This document shows, one piece after another, positions 8,022 through 15,739 of a DNA stretch of 64,000 bases. How positions within the stretch are numbered: position 1 is the first letter of the stretch; each line of letters opens with the position of its first letter. Source of the DNA: Streptomyces cavernicola (lineage in GTDB: Bacteria > Actinomycetota > Actinomycetes > Streptomycetales > Streptomycetaceae). Position numbers and translations under genes: made by a program. The stretch lies in the NCBI RefSeq assembly GCF_029968035.1, contig NZ_JASCIQ010000027.1, positions 1-64,000 on the forward strand, given 5' to 3'. The notes beneath the pieces are model-generated. The model was not told where the DNA came from. It ran no database searches and was given only the letters and a program-made list of their open reading frames with translations.

Positions 8022-9206
8022 TCAGTCGGCGAACAGCTCGCGTACGTACGGGATCGTGTCCGGCTGGGACGCGGCCATCGTGCCGCTGTGGTCGGTGGGG
8101 TACGTCCTGAACGTCACGGGCTCGCCGTTGGCCGTGAGGGCGTCGGCGTAGGCGGCGGTGCCGGTGACGGGGACGTCCTGGTCCTGCGTGCCGTGCGCCA
8201 TGAAGAACGGCTTGTCGAAGCCGTCCTCCGGCATGCCCATGTAGTCCCGCACGGTGTCGGCGAAGTGCGGGATCTCGTTGACGGGCCGGTCGAGGAAGTC
8301 GCCCGAGGAGACCCCGGCCGCGGCGATCCGCTTCTCCAGCGGGTGCAGGCACTCCTTCTCGGCGAGCGCGATGAACTTCTTGCCCGTACGGCTGAGCACG
8401 CTGTCGATCCGCAGCTCGGGGTGCACGTCGCGCAGCGCCGCGAAGATGTACGTGCCGTACGCCGTGCTGACGGGGCTCGACGGCTCGTCGGAGGGGCCGG
8501 CCGCGGCGACGAGCCGCTCCACGTACGCCGGTGTGCCGGTGCCGACGGCGCCCCGGTAGTCGAGTTCCGGGCCGCCGAACTCGGTGGCGTGGCGCGCCGT
8601 GTAGATCGCGGCGCCGCCGCCCTGGGACTGGCCGACGGTGACCCACTTGCGGGCCAGTCGGGCGCTCTCCGGCAGCCGGGCCCCGGCGAAGGCGCGCCCG
8701 GCCTTGACCATGTCGACGATGTTGTGGGCCGTCGTCCTGCCGTCGAGGTAGGGCATCAGGCCCTTGGTGCCGAGGCCCACGTAGTCGCTGGCCACGATCG
8801 CGTAGCCCTGTTCCATCCACTTCGCGAGATACGCGAGGTCGCGTTCCTGTGCGGACGAGCCGACGCGGGAGGGCGTGCAGTCGTCGCCGAGTCCCACGGT
8901 GCCGTGCGCCCACGAGATGACGGGCCAACCCCCTCGCGGGGCCTCGCCCTTGGGGATGAACACGGCGCCGGTGCTGTGGGCCGAGCGGCCGTCCGCGTTC
9001 GTGGTCGTGTACGTGAGCCGGTACGCCTGGCCCGTGCCCGGGACCCACAGGTCGGCGTCGAGCGGGGCAGCGCCGACCACGGTTCCCGGCTCGGGTCGGC
9101 TGTGCTGCGCGGCGTTCGCGGAGGCGGCGGGCGCGGCGGTGGCGGTGAGGGCGGCGGTGAGGGCGAGAGCCGTTGCGGTGCGGACCGACGAGGCGCGGAG
9201 GACCAC
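8022..9206 (-). CDS. Secreted alpha/beta-hydrolase (lipase)
   Basis: This 394-residue secreted hydrolase has a Sec-type signal peptide of about 31 residues ending ASANA. The alpha/beta-hydrolase core follows: oxyanion-hole segment WAHGTVG (about 99-105), nucleophile elbow GQSQG with Ser194, and a C-terminal acid and His in the region THGTQDQDVPV (read as MAHGTQDQD) to TDHSGTM. It resembles secretory lipases and ester hydrolases of soil actinobacteria, acting outside the cell on lipids. The GTG start at 9206 is supported by GGAG 7 bp upstream and by the signal peptide that begins there. The gene is divergent from the Lrp/AsnC regulator at 9345, which may control it. Confidence 0.88.
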   Translation of the reverse strand: MVLRASSVRTATALALTAALTATAAPAASANAAQHSRPEPGTVVGAAPLDADLWVPGTGQAYRLTYTTTNADGRSAHSTGAVFIPKGEAPRGGWPVISWAHGTVGLGDDCTPSRVGSSAQERDLAYLAKWMEQGYAIVASDYVGLGTKGLMPYLDGRTTAHNIVDMVKAGRAFAGARLPESARLARKWVTVGQSQGGGAAIYTARHATEFGGPELDYRGAVGTGTPAYVERLVAAAGPSDEPSSPVSTAYGTYIFAALRDVHPELRIDSVLSRTGKKFIALAEKECLHPLEKRIAAAGVSSGDFLDRPVNEIPHFADTVRDYMGMPEDGFDKPFFMAHGTQDQDVPVTGTAAYADALTANGEPVTFRTYPTDHSGTMAASQPDTIPYVRELFAD

Positions 9207-9344
9207 GGTGTTTCTCCGTTCGGTAGACGGCTGGAGAGCGGGGGCGGCTGGAGGGTTGAGGGCGGCTGGAGAGTGGGGACATGGTGCCGCCGCGGCCCGT
9301 CGGGGTCGGGACATTGCCTGATCCTTGCGGGATCGGGGGCGCGA

Positions 9345-10409
9345 ATGTACGTTCCGTGCGTGATCAGCGAGGACGATCTTGCGCTCGTACACGCGCTGCA
9401 GGAAGCGCCTCGGGCGCCGTGGGCGCTGCTCGCCTCGGTGCTCGCGCAGGAGCCCCGCACGATCGCCCGTCGTTACGCCCGGCTGTGCGCGCGTGGCGAT
9501 CTGCGGATGGTGCCCACCACGGGGCCCCGGCTCGTGGACCGGCTCCAACTCGCCCATCTGCGGCTGCGTACCGCGTCCGGCCGGGCCGACGAGGTGGCGC
9601 GACGGCTCGCAGGACTGCCGCTGGCCGCTTCGGTCCAGGTCACCGACGGCTCGGCCGATGTGTACGCGACGTTGGTGGGCACGGACCACCAGGCCCTGAT
9701 CCGCTCGGCGCACGAGGCCGTGGCGGCGCTGCCGGGCGTCGACCGCGCCGAGGTCAACACCGCGCTCGAAACCGTCGAGGTGGGCGGCTCACGCCGTCTC
9801 GAATCCCTGCACCCGTCCCAGATACGGGCGTTGCGGGCCGGGCTTCCGGAGCCGCGGGCCGGTTCCGCCGCCGCCCTCAGACAAGACGACCTCCCCCTTT
9901 TCCGGCTGCTCTCCCAGGACGCGCGCACCGACACCGCCGAGCTGGCCCGCCGTCTGGGACGGGAACCCAGCACCGTCTCGCGCAGGCTCGCCCGGCTGCG
10001 CACGGACGGCCTCCTCGGCTTCGTACCGCTCCTCACCGACTCCGCTTCGCCCGCGCCGTGGCGCGTACTGCTGTGGTGTGCGGCGCCGCCCGGCGAGGTG
10101 CCCCAACTCACCGCCAAACTCGCCCAGTTGTCGAAGATCGGGCTGCTGACCGTGACCACCGGCCGCCCCAACGTCCAGCTTCTCGCGCACCTGGAGTCGC
10201 CGGCCCGCGTCACGGCCCTGCACGCGGAGCTGGCCGCCCTCTGCCCGGGGCTGCAGATCCTGGAGACGCAGGTCGCGGCGTACGCGGTGAAGGTGCACGG
10301 CTGTCTCCGCACGCCTGACGGACGCTGGTCCGACGAACCGTCCGATCAGGGCGGCGTGCTGCAGCAACTGGTCGACGAGCCACGGCGAAGCGGCGCGCGC
10401 CGACGGTGA
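9345..10409 (+). CDS. Lrp/AsnC family regulator with two HTH-AsnC units
   Basis: The product is 354 residues, about twice the usual Lrp/AsnC size. Two winged-helix units are visible: one at the N-terminus (DDLALVHALQEAPRAPWALL, then RTIARRYARL) and one near residues 180-235 (LPLFRLLSQDARTDTAELARR is the first helix pair; EPSTVSRRLARLRTDGLL the recognition helix). Each is followed by a RAM-like ligand-binding segment, so the protein is an internal duplication of the family. Start ATG 9345 or GTG 9360 are both possible. It shares a 138-bp divergent promoter with the lipase gene and is the likely regulator of that gene. Confidence 0.87.
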   Translation: MYVPCVISEDDLALVHALQEAPRAPWALLASVLAQEPRTIARRYARLCARGDLRMVPTTGPRLVDRLQLAHLRLRTASGRADEVARRLAGLPLAASVQVTDGSADVYATLVGTDHQALIRSAHEAVAALPGVDRAEVNTALETVEVGGSRRLESLHPSQIRALRAGLPEPRAGSAAALRQDDLPLFRLLSQDARTDTAELARRLGREPSTVSRRLARLRTDGLLGFVPLLTDSASPAPWRVLLWCAAPPGEVPQLTAKLAQLSKIGLLTVTTGRPNVQLLAHLESPARVTALHAELAALCPGLQILETQVAAYAVKVHGCLRTPDGRWSDEPSDQGGVLQQLVDEPRRSGARRR

Positions 10410-10423
10410 ACGGTCCTTGCTCG

Positions 10424-10471
10424 GCTGTTCACGTCGGCATGCGCTCCGCTGTTCACGTCGGCACGCGCTCC
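10424..10471. repeat. Two 24-bp tandem copies across the end of the CBS-BON gene
   Basis: The unit starting GCTGTTCACGTCGGCA occurs at 10424-10447 and again at 10448-10471 with one mismatch. The second copy contains the stop codon of the CBS-BON gene (TGA, 10453-10455 on the minus strand), so the last codons and stop were duplicated downstream. No other role is seen. Confidence 0.85.
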
Positions 10472-11130
10472 GCGGCGAGCTCCAGTCGTACGTCGACCAC
10501 GCCCTCGACCGTGCGCAGCGCCCTCGCGAGCAGCGGCAGGGGCGTGCGGTCGCGGAGCGGGCCCCGGAGGGTGGCGATGCCGTCCCGGACCGTGACATGG
10601 ACGGGGCCGGGGAGCGGAAGCCCGTCGAGGACCTGGTGGATGTCGTCCGCGATCTCCTGGTCGGAGCGCAGGAACACCTTGAGCAGGTCGCTGCGGCTCA
10701 CCATTCCTTCGAGCAGGCCCACCCCGTTCACCACGGGGAGCTGCTTGACGCCCTTCTGCGCCATGACGCGGGCGGCCTCGGGCAGGGTGGCGTGCGCCCG
10801 CACGGTGACGGCGGGGCTCGACATCAGGTCCTCGACGAGGACGGCGGCGGCCTTGACCGCGGCACGGGCCTGCTCCGGCAGGTGCGGATCCTCCTGTTTG
10901 AACTCCTCCTTCAGCAGCAGGTCGGCCTCCGAGACGACGCCCACGACGCGCCCCTCCCCCTCCAGCACGGGCAGCGCGCCGACCTTCCACTGCTGCATCA
11001 GTTCGACGGCCTCCTTGTACGAGGCGCCACGGCCGACGGCGACCGCGGTGTGGGACATGACGTCGCTGACGGTGTACCGGTGCGCGGGTGCGGCCCGGCC
11101 CGGCTCCAGATCTCCGGGTTCGCTTGTCAT
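10453..11130 (-). CDS. CBS-pair and BON domain protein
   Basis: A 225-residue cytoplasmic protein. CBS domain 1 spans about residues 20-75 (VSDVMSHTAVAVGRGASYKE to VVGVVSEADLL). CBS domain 2 spans about 100-155 (VEDLMSSPAVTV to GMVSRSDLLKVFLR). A short C-terminal BON domain (VHVTVRDGIATLRGPL) follows. CBS pairs bind adenosyl ligands such as AMP, ATP or NADH and act as energy sensors; BON domains often bind membranes or phospholipid. It lies 3 bp after the stop of the cyclic-nucleotide-binding gene at 11134 and is surely co-transcribed with it. This is the first gene of the dormancy island. The partner protein is unknown. Confidence 0.92.
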   Translation of the reverse strand: MTSEPGDLEPGRAAPAHRYTVSDVMSHTAVAVGRGASYKEAVELMQQWKVGALPVLEGEGRVVGVVSEADLLLKEEFKQEDPHLPEQARAAVKAAAVLVEDLMSSPAVTVRAHATLPEAARVMAQKGVKQLPVVNGVGLLEGMVSRSDLLKVFLRSDQEIADDIHQVLDGLPLPGPVHVTVRDGIATLRGPLRDRTPLPLLARALRTVEGVVDVRLELAAERVPT

Positions 11131-11133
11131 CGG

Positions 11134-11595
11134 CTAGATCACGCTTCCGCTTCCGTGCGGGGCGTACAGGTCGAGCAGCCGGACGCGGGTCGCCTGCAGT
11201 CGGTGGGCGAGGATCTGGCCGACCCAGTGGGCGATGGCGAAGCCGAAGGCCAGGTCGGCGTCCATGAGCATGCGTACGTTGCGGGCGTCGTACTCGTAGG
11301 TGCGGACGGGGGTGGTGGCCGTGGCGTCGAGGTGCCAGCGGTACGGCTCGTACAGCCACGACCAGCCGACCAGGTCGCCGGGGCCCAGGTTCTCGATGAC
11401 GGCAGGCCGCCCGCCGGGGACGCGGAACTCCAGGGAGACGGCTCCGGACCGCACGATCCAGAACTTGTCTGCGCGGCCGCCCTCGCTGAACAGGTGGGTG
11501 TCCTCGGGGTAGTTGACTTCCTGGGCGTGTTCGAGGAGCCGGTTGCGGTAGGCCACGGGGAGGGTGGTGATCGAGGTGGGGATGGGTGAGCGCAT
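11134..11595 (-). CDS. Stand-alone cyclic nucleotide-binding domain protein
   Basis: This 153-residue protein contains only a CRP-like cyclic-nucleotide-binding fold (FSEGGRADKFWIVRSGAVSL, VIENLGPGDLVGWSWLY). The helix-turn-helix of CRP/FNR regulators is absent: after the C-helix (ADLAFGFAIAHWVGQILAHRL) the chain ends in about 20 residues. It therefore cannot bind DNA in the CRP manner and is more likely a ligand-binding partner. The phosphate-binding cassette is not the canonical GExxLL...RxA sequence, so cAMP binding is uncertain. It is translationally close-coupled to the CBS-BON gene (3-bp gap). GGAG precedes the ATG. Confidence 0.85.
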   Translation of the reverse strand: MRSPIPTSITTLPVAYRNRLLEHAQEVNYPEDTHLFSEGGRADKFWIVRSGAVSLEFRVPGGRPAVIENLGPGDLVGWSWLYEPYRWHLDATATTPVRTYEYDARNVRMLMDADLAFGFAIAHWVGQILAHRLQATRVRLLDLYAPHGSGSVI

Positions 11596-11752
11596 GAGAG
11601 TCTCCGTTCCTCTTCCGCTTCCGCTGCCTCTCCCCCCTCTCCTCCCCCGCCTTCCATTCTGCGACGGGGGCCGGGTGCGGGGGTAGGCCGGGCGGCCCCT
11701 CCGGTGGGCCTGAGCGGCTCCTGGCCCGCGGTACGTGGGTTCCGCGCCGCCT

Positions 11753-12466
11753 TCACGCGTCGTCGAGGTGGTCCTTCGGGGCGGTCGGGCAGGCCCCGCC
11801 GGTCGGGTCCGTCTCGTCGTTCCGGAGCAGGGCGCCGAGCAGAGCGTTCCGGTGCACCACTCCGATGAGGCGTCCGGCCTGGTCCGTCACCGGCAGCCGC
11901 TTGAGGCGGGCCAGGGACACCAACCAGGCTGCTTCGGCGACCGTTTGGCGGGAGTACACCGTGACGGCGGGCGAGGTCATCAGGGTCTCGGCGGTTTCGG
12001 CTGTTTCGGCTGTTCCGGCTGTTCCGGCTGTTCCGGCGTGAGCGTTGCCGTGGGGCCGGCGTTCGCGGAACCGCGCCAGGACGCCCGAGGGGCCGCCCGA
12101 GGCCTCGATCGCTGCCTTCGCGAGCAGGTCGGACTCCGACACGACGCCGAGCACATGGTCCTCGGGGTCCACCACCGGCAGGCACCCGGTGTGCTCACGG
12201 GTGAGCAGCCGCGCGACGTCCAGGAACGGCAGGTTTCCGCGTACCGACGCGGTCGGGAGGTCCATGACGTCGCGGACGAGGAGAGGCTCGGGTCCGGCCT
12301 CGGGAGTGCCGTCGGCGGGCGCCTCGGCCGGGACGGCTGCCAGGCGTACGGTGGCGTGCCGTGCGGAGACCGTGGCCACGGCGCCGATGTAGCGCGCGAG
12401 GAGCGCCTCACCCCGCTCCTCGCGCCGTGTCTCCGCCCGTGCCGCGCACCTCTCGTGGTCGTTCAT
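11753..12466 (-). CDS. CBS-pair protein with repeat-rich linker
   Basis: A 237-residue protein with two CBS domains: one at about residues 62-117 (VRDVMDLPTASVRG to VLGVVSESDLLAKAAIE) and one at about 160-215 (LMTSPAVTVYSRQTVAEA to LIGVVHRNALLGALL). The linker between them contains a run of GTA and ETA triplets encoded by 9-bp DNA repeats at 11990-12037. Unlike its paralogues in this island it lacks a BON domain. It probably senses adenylate ligands. Its start is 42 bp downstream of the stop of the USP gene at 12508 on the same strand, so the two are likely co-transcribed. Confidence 0.88.
   Translation of the reverse strand: MNDHERCAARAETRREERGEALLARYIGAVATVSARHATVRLAAVPAEAPADGTPEAGPEPLLVRDVMDLPTASVRGNLPFLDVARLLTREHTGCLPVVDPEDHVLGVVSESDLLAKAAIEASGGPSGVLARFRERRPHGNAHAGTAGTAGTAETAETAETLMTSPAVTVYSRQTVAEAAWLVSLARLKRLPVTDQAGRLIGVVHRNALLGALLRNDETDPTGGACPTAPKDHLDDA
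11990..12037. repeat. 9-bp tandem repeats inside the CBS gene
   Basis: About five units related to GGCTGTTCC or GGCTGTTTC follow one another and encode the Gly/Glu-Thr-Ala linker between the two CBS domains. The unit length is a multiple of three, so copy-number change would alter linker length without breaking the frame. Confidence 0.8.
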
Positions 12467-12507
12467 GGCGGACTCCTCGACTCTGTTGCCGCTGAAGGGA
12501 GTTGGGG

Positions 12508-13395
12508 TCAGCTGTCGCCGTCCCCGGCGGTCGCGTCGGCCGACGTGGGCACCGTGATCACCGGGCAGCCGGCCCGGTGCAGCAGGCCGTGCGGAACGGA
12601 GCCGAGCCGCATGCCGGTGAAGCCCCCGCGGCCCCGGCGGCCGACGACCACGGCGAGGGCCTGCCGGCCGGCGTCGGCCAGTACGTCGACGGGGTGGCCG
12701 CGGCGCAGCTCGCGGCTGAGCGGCACGTCGGGGTGGGCGGCGGCGAGCGGGGCGGTCGCGGCGTCCAGCTGGCCGCGGAAGTCCTCGACCGCCGCGCGCT
12801 CGTCCAGGAATCCGAGGAGGGGCCGCGGCCACGCCCATACGGCCCGTACCGCGGCGCCCCGCGCGGCCGCGGCCGTCAGCGCGTGTTCGAGGGCGACCTC
12901 CGCCGCCGCGCTGCCGTCCACGCCGACCACGAGATACGGGGGCTCCTCGACCGTGTACTCCGTCTCCGGGACCACGGCCACGGGGCAGGCGGCGTTCGCG
13001 CTCACCGGCACCGTCGTCGAGTACGCGCTGAGCATCTCCGCGAGGCGGCCGAGGCGGCGCGAGCCGAGGACCACGAGGTCGGCGTGCCGGGACTGGCTCA
13101 CCAGGGACTGCGCGGGGTTGGACTCCGTGATGAACGTCGCCACGTCCAGGCCAGGCCGGCGTTCGCGGGCCCGGACCACGGCCTTGTCGAGCAGCTCGTC
13201 GCCCAGCTGCCGCAGCTCCTTGTGGTGGGCGGTCTCCACGACTCCGTGCACGTGATGGGTCACGGGGAGCACCGCATGGACCAGGTGCAGCGGTGCCCGG
13301 CGGCGGGCGGCCTCGTCGACGGCCCAGGCCAGAGCCGCGTCCTGCTGGGCGCTGTCGACGCCGAAGACGACGGGCCGGTTTCCGATGGGCGTCAT
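12508..13395 (-). CDS. Tandem universal stress protein (ATP motif in domain 2)
   Basis: A 295-residue protein made of two UspA domains (about 1-145 and 150-290). The first has a degenerate nucleotide motif (GSRRLGRLAEMLSAYS). The second keeps the G-x2-G-x9-G-S pattern (GRRGRGGFTGMRLGS), so only the C-terminal half should bind ATP. USPs of this kind act in stress and dormancy survival. The ATG at 13395 is preceded by GGAGGAG at good spacing, whereas an upstream in-frame start is not. It is divergent from the USP at 13663, sharing a 267-bp promoter with palindromic boxes, and is followed by the CBS gene at 12466. Confidence 0.93.
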   Translation of the reverse strand: MTPIGNRPVVFGVDSAQQDAALAWAVDEAARRRAPLHLVHAVLPVTHHVHGVVETAHHKELRQLGDELLDKAVVRARERRPGLDVATFITESNPAQSLVSQSRHADLVVLGSRRLGRLAEMLSAYSTTVPVSANAACPVAVVPETEYTVEEPPYLVVGVDGSAAAEVALEHALTAAAARGAAVRAVWAWPRPLLGFLDERAAVEDFRGQLDAATAPLAAAHPDVPLSRELRRGHPVDVLADAGRQALAVVVGRRGRGGFTGMRLGSVPHGLLHRAGCPVITVPTSADATAGDGDS

Positions 13396-13485
13396 GGCTC
13401 CTCCACCCGTGCTCGGAGCGGCGCCGGCCACCTGCTGCGGTCGGCTCTTGTCCGCACGTTACGTACGCCGGGCTGTGCCACGGCA

Positions 13486-13554
13486 GGACCGAGTGGTCCC
13501 CACCATGGTGAGCCGTTCGTCCACGACGCGCAGAACACCGGGTCGTTCGGTCCC
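13486..13554. promoter_or_regulatory. OsdR/DevR-like palindromic boxes between divergent USP genes
   Basis: GGACC-GAGT-GGTCC at 13486-13499 is a near-perfect dyad with a 4-bp centre. GGGTCGTTCGGTCCC at 13540-13554 is a weaker second copy 54 bp away. Both lie in the 267-bp divergent promoter of two USP genes. The pattern resembles the mycobacterial DevR box core (GGGAC...GTCCC) and recurs at other promoters of this island. Binding by OsdR is inferred. Confidence 0.55.
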
Positions 13555-13662
13555 CCGTTCCACCCTGTTCGGCCCCTGTGCCGAGGGCTCCCCGCGCTGT
13601 GCACTGGACGGGTGGCGACCCCTGTCTCCGTCCGAGGTTTCAGGTCCGAGGAGGTCCGCGCC

Positions 13663-14571
13663 ATGTACCGCCATCTGACCGCAGGGGTGGACGGCTCGCC
13701 CGAGAGCCTCGCGGCCGCCGCCTGGGCCGCCGACGAAGCCGTACTGCGCCGTCTTTCGCTGCATCTCGTCCACGCGGAGGTCTGGCCGCCGATCGGCCGG
13801 GAGACGGGCCCGCCGCAGCGCGCGGGCGACTTCGAGCAGCAGCGGCGGTGGTCCGAGGAGATGCTCGGCGAGGCCGCGGAGGCCCTGCGCGAGCGGCATC
13901 CCGGCCTTACGGTCCACGTCCGGACGGTCGCGGCCCGGCCGCCGGCCGCGCTGGCCATCGAGGCGGGCGAGGCCGAGCTGCTGGCCATCGGGTCACGCGG
14001 GCCCGGCCGTATCGCGGGCTTCTTCCTGGAGTCGGTCGGCCTTGCCGCGGTCGCTTGCGCCGAGCGGCCGGTCGTCCTCGTACGCGCCGCCCGGCCCCCT
14101 GCCGGGACGCCGCCACGCAACCGTACGAGCCGCTACCGCGACGTGGTCGTGGGCGTGGACCTCGACCGGGCCTCCGAGACGCTGCTCGGGTTCGCGTTCG
14201 ACGTGGCCGCCCGCCGCGACTGCACACTGCGTGTCGTGCACAGCTGGCCGCTGTCGCCCGCGCTCGACACGGACCCGTCGCGGGACGCCGACGGGCGGCT
14301 CGTGGCGGCGGAGGTCGAGCACGCGCTCGCGGGTCTCCTGGAGCCCTGGCGGCAGCAGTTCCCCACGCTGGACGTCGTCGGGCAGGCCCTGGTGGGCCCG
14401 CCCGGGGAACAGCTGGCCCACTGCGCCGCCGACGCCGATCTGCTGGTCGTCGGCCGGCGCGTGCGGGGTTCCCTGTTGCCGGACGCCCTGGTGGGAACCC
14501 GGATCGGAGCCGTCACCCGCGCGGTGATCCACCACTCCCCCGCACCGGTGGCCGTGGTCGCCCACGCATAG
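13663..14571 (+). CDS. Tandem universal stress protein (both ATP motifs degenerate)
   Basis: This 302-residue protein has two UspA domains (about 1-145 and 155-300). In domain 1 the nucleotide loop reads GSRGPGRIAGFFLES, with Glu in place of the last Gly. In domain 2 the loop (GRRVRGSLLPDALVGT) is lost. Of the seven USPs in the window it is the only one with no canonical ATP loop, so it may work without ATP or as a partner of another USP. The ATG at 13663 is preceded by GAGGAG. Its downstream neighbours on the same strand are DUF1876 (34 bp) and osdR, which suggests an operon. Confidence 0.92.
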   Translation: MYRHLTAGVDGSPESLAAAAWAADEAVLRRLSLHLVHAEVWPPIGRETGPPQRAGDFEQQRRWSEEMLGEAAEALRERHPGLTVHVRTVAARPPAALAIEAGEAELLAIGSRGPGRIAGFFLESVGLAAVACAERPVVLVRAARPPAGTPPRNRTSRYRDVVVGVDLDRASETLLGFAFDVAARRDCTLRVVHSWPLSPALDTDPSRDADGRLVAAEVEHALAGLLEPWRQQFPTLDVVGQALVGPPGEQLAHCAADADLLVVGRRVRGSLLPDALVGTRIGAVTRAVIHHSPAPVAVVAHA

Positions 14572-14605
14572 GCCGAAACGCCTGCGCATCCGAGGAGGGA
14601 AGGTC

Positions 14606-14884
14606 ATGAAACACACAGCCGAATGGGACGTACGGCTCTACCTGTCCGAGGAGGACGGGACGACGAGGACGCACGCCGTCCTCAACACCGGCACCAGCAC
14701 GCTCGACGGCCACGGCACGGCCCAGTGCAACCCCGCGGACAGCGACGTGCCGGAGATCGGCGACGAGCTGTCCGCGAGCCGCGCCCTCCAGGACCTGGGC
14801 CGCCGGCTGATGGCCACCGCCTACGACGACATGGAGGCCGTGGGGGCGGCGGGGACGGACTCGACCCGGCGCGATCCCCGGTAG
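14606..14884 (+). CDS. DUF1876 (dsRBD-like fold) protein
   Basis: A 92-residue protein of the DUF1876 family, described as having a double-stranded-RNA-binding-like fold. Family features seen are W-x-V-x-L-Y near the N-terminus, the GHGTAQCNPADSDVPEIGDE block in mid-protein and a C-terminal helix (ALQDLGRRLMATAYDDM). AGGAGGGA precedes the ATG. Its close paralogue lies at 31094, at the far end of the same island. It follows the USP gene by 34 bp and precedes osdR. The exact function is not established; an RNA-linked role in stress is only suggested by the fold. Confidence 0.9.
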   Translation: MKHTAEWDVRLYLSEEDGTTRTHAVLNTGTSTLDGHGTAQCNPADSDVPEIGDELSASRALQDLGRRLMATAYDDMEAVGAAGTDSTRRDPR

Positions 14885-15018
14885 GCCGCGATCCGCGGTG
14901 CGGCCGGGTCCGCGCGGCCTGCGGGCATCCCTCGCCGGCGTGCGGAAGCCATGGCGGGCCGCCCTGACGGACAATCCTCGTAGGAGCTGTTGGCCCGACC
15001 GATCGCGCGGGGGTCGTC

Positions 15019-15696
15019 ATGACCGAACAGACAACGACCGACGGACACACCCGCGTCTTCCTCGTGGACGATCACGAGGTCGTACGGCGCGGTCTGCGCG
15101 ACCTCATCGACGACGAGCCCGACATGGAAGTGATCGGTGAGGCCTCGACGGCGGACCAGGCGCTGGCCAGGGGGCGTGCGCTCCGTCCCGACGTGGCGGT
15201 TCTCGACGTACGGCTGCCGGACGGCGACGGGATCTCCGTGTGCCGCGAGCTCCGCTCCTGGATGCCCGACCTGGCCTGTCTGATGCTGACCTCCTTCGAC
15301 GACGAGGACGCGCTGCTCGACGCGATCATGGCGGGCGCCGCCGGGTACGTCCTCAAGCAGATCAAGGGCTCCGACCTCGTCTCCGCGATCCGGACCGTGG
15401 GGACCGGGCAGTCGATGCTGGACCCCGCCACCACCGCCCGTCTGATGCACTCGCTGCGCGGTCCCGAACCGGCCGCGCCGCCGGAGGACGAACGCCTGGC
15501 GGCGCTGTCGGAGCGGGAGCGGTCCGTCCTGGAGCTGATCGGCGAGGGGCTCACCAACCGGCAGATCGCGGAACGGCTCTACCTCTCGGAGAAGACCGTC
15601 AAGAACCACATCTCGCGGCTCCTCGGAAAGCTGGGCGTCGAGCGCCGCGTGCAGGCCGCCGTGATCGCCGCGCACGCCGACGAGCACGAGACCTGA
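15019..15696 (+). CDS. osdR: NarL/DevR-family response regulator OsdR-like
   Basis: A 225-residue two-component response regulator. The receiver domain is at about 11-130, with acidic pocket DDH (17-19), phospho-acceptor Asp63 in VLDVRLPDG and the conserved Lys in GYVLKQIKG. The LuxR-type DNA-binding domain is at about 155-218 (LSERERSVLELIGEGLTNRQ and LSEKTVKNHISRLLGKLG). The recognition helix with T-V-K-N is nearly identical to that of mycobacterial DevR. The best-known Streptomyces counterpart is OsdR of S. coelicolor, which controls a stress and dormancy regulon overlapping DevR's. It is convergent with its probable kinase at 15740, 43 bp away. The orthology is inferred from family and context. 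Confidence 0.93.
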   Translation: MTEQTTTDGHTRVFLVDDHEVVRRGLRDLIDDEPDMEVIGEASTADQALARGRALRPDVAVLDVRLPDGDGISVCRELRSWMPDLACLMLTSFDDEDALLDAIMAGAAGYVLKQIKGSDLVSAIRTVGTGQSMLDPATTARLMHSLRGPEPAAPPEDERLAALSERERSVLELIGEGLTNRQIAERLYLSEKTVKNHISRLLGKLGVERRVQAAVIAAHADEHET

Positions 15697-15739
15697 GCAC
15701 CAGGTCGAAGAGTCCGCGAGCCGCCGACCGAGTACGGGC

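Noticed and set aside
7549..9282. Minus-strand frame of 577 codons over the lipase and coiled-coil genes
   Set aside because: It is a shifted frame of the lipase gene and antisense to the coiled-coil gene, rich in Arg/Pro/Gly. The lipase frame has a signal peptide and catalytic motif; this one has none.
15697..15739. osdR-osdK operon
   Set aside because: The two genes are convergent, 43 bp apart, so they cannot share a transcript in the sense direction.
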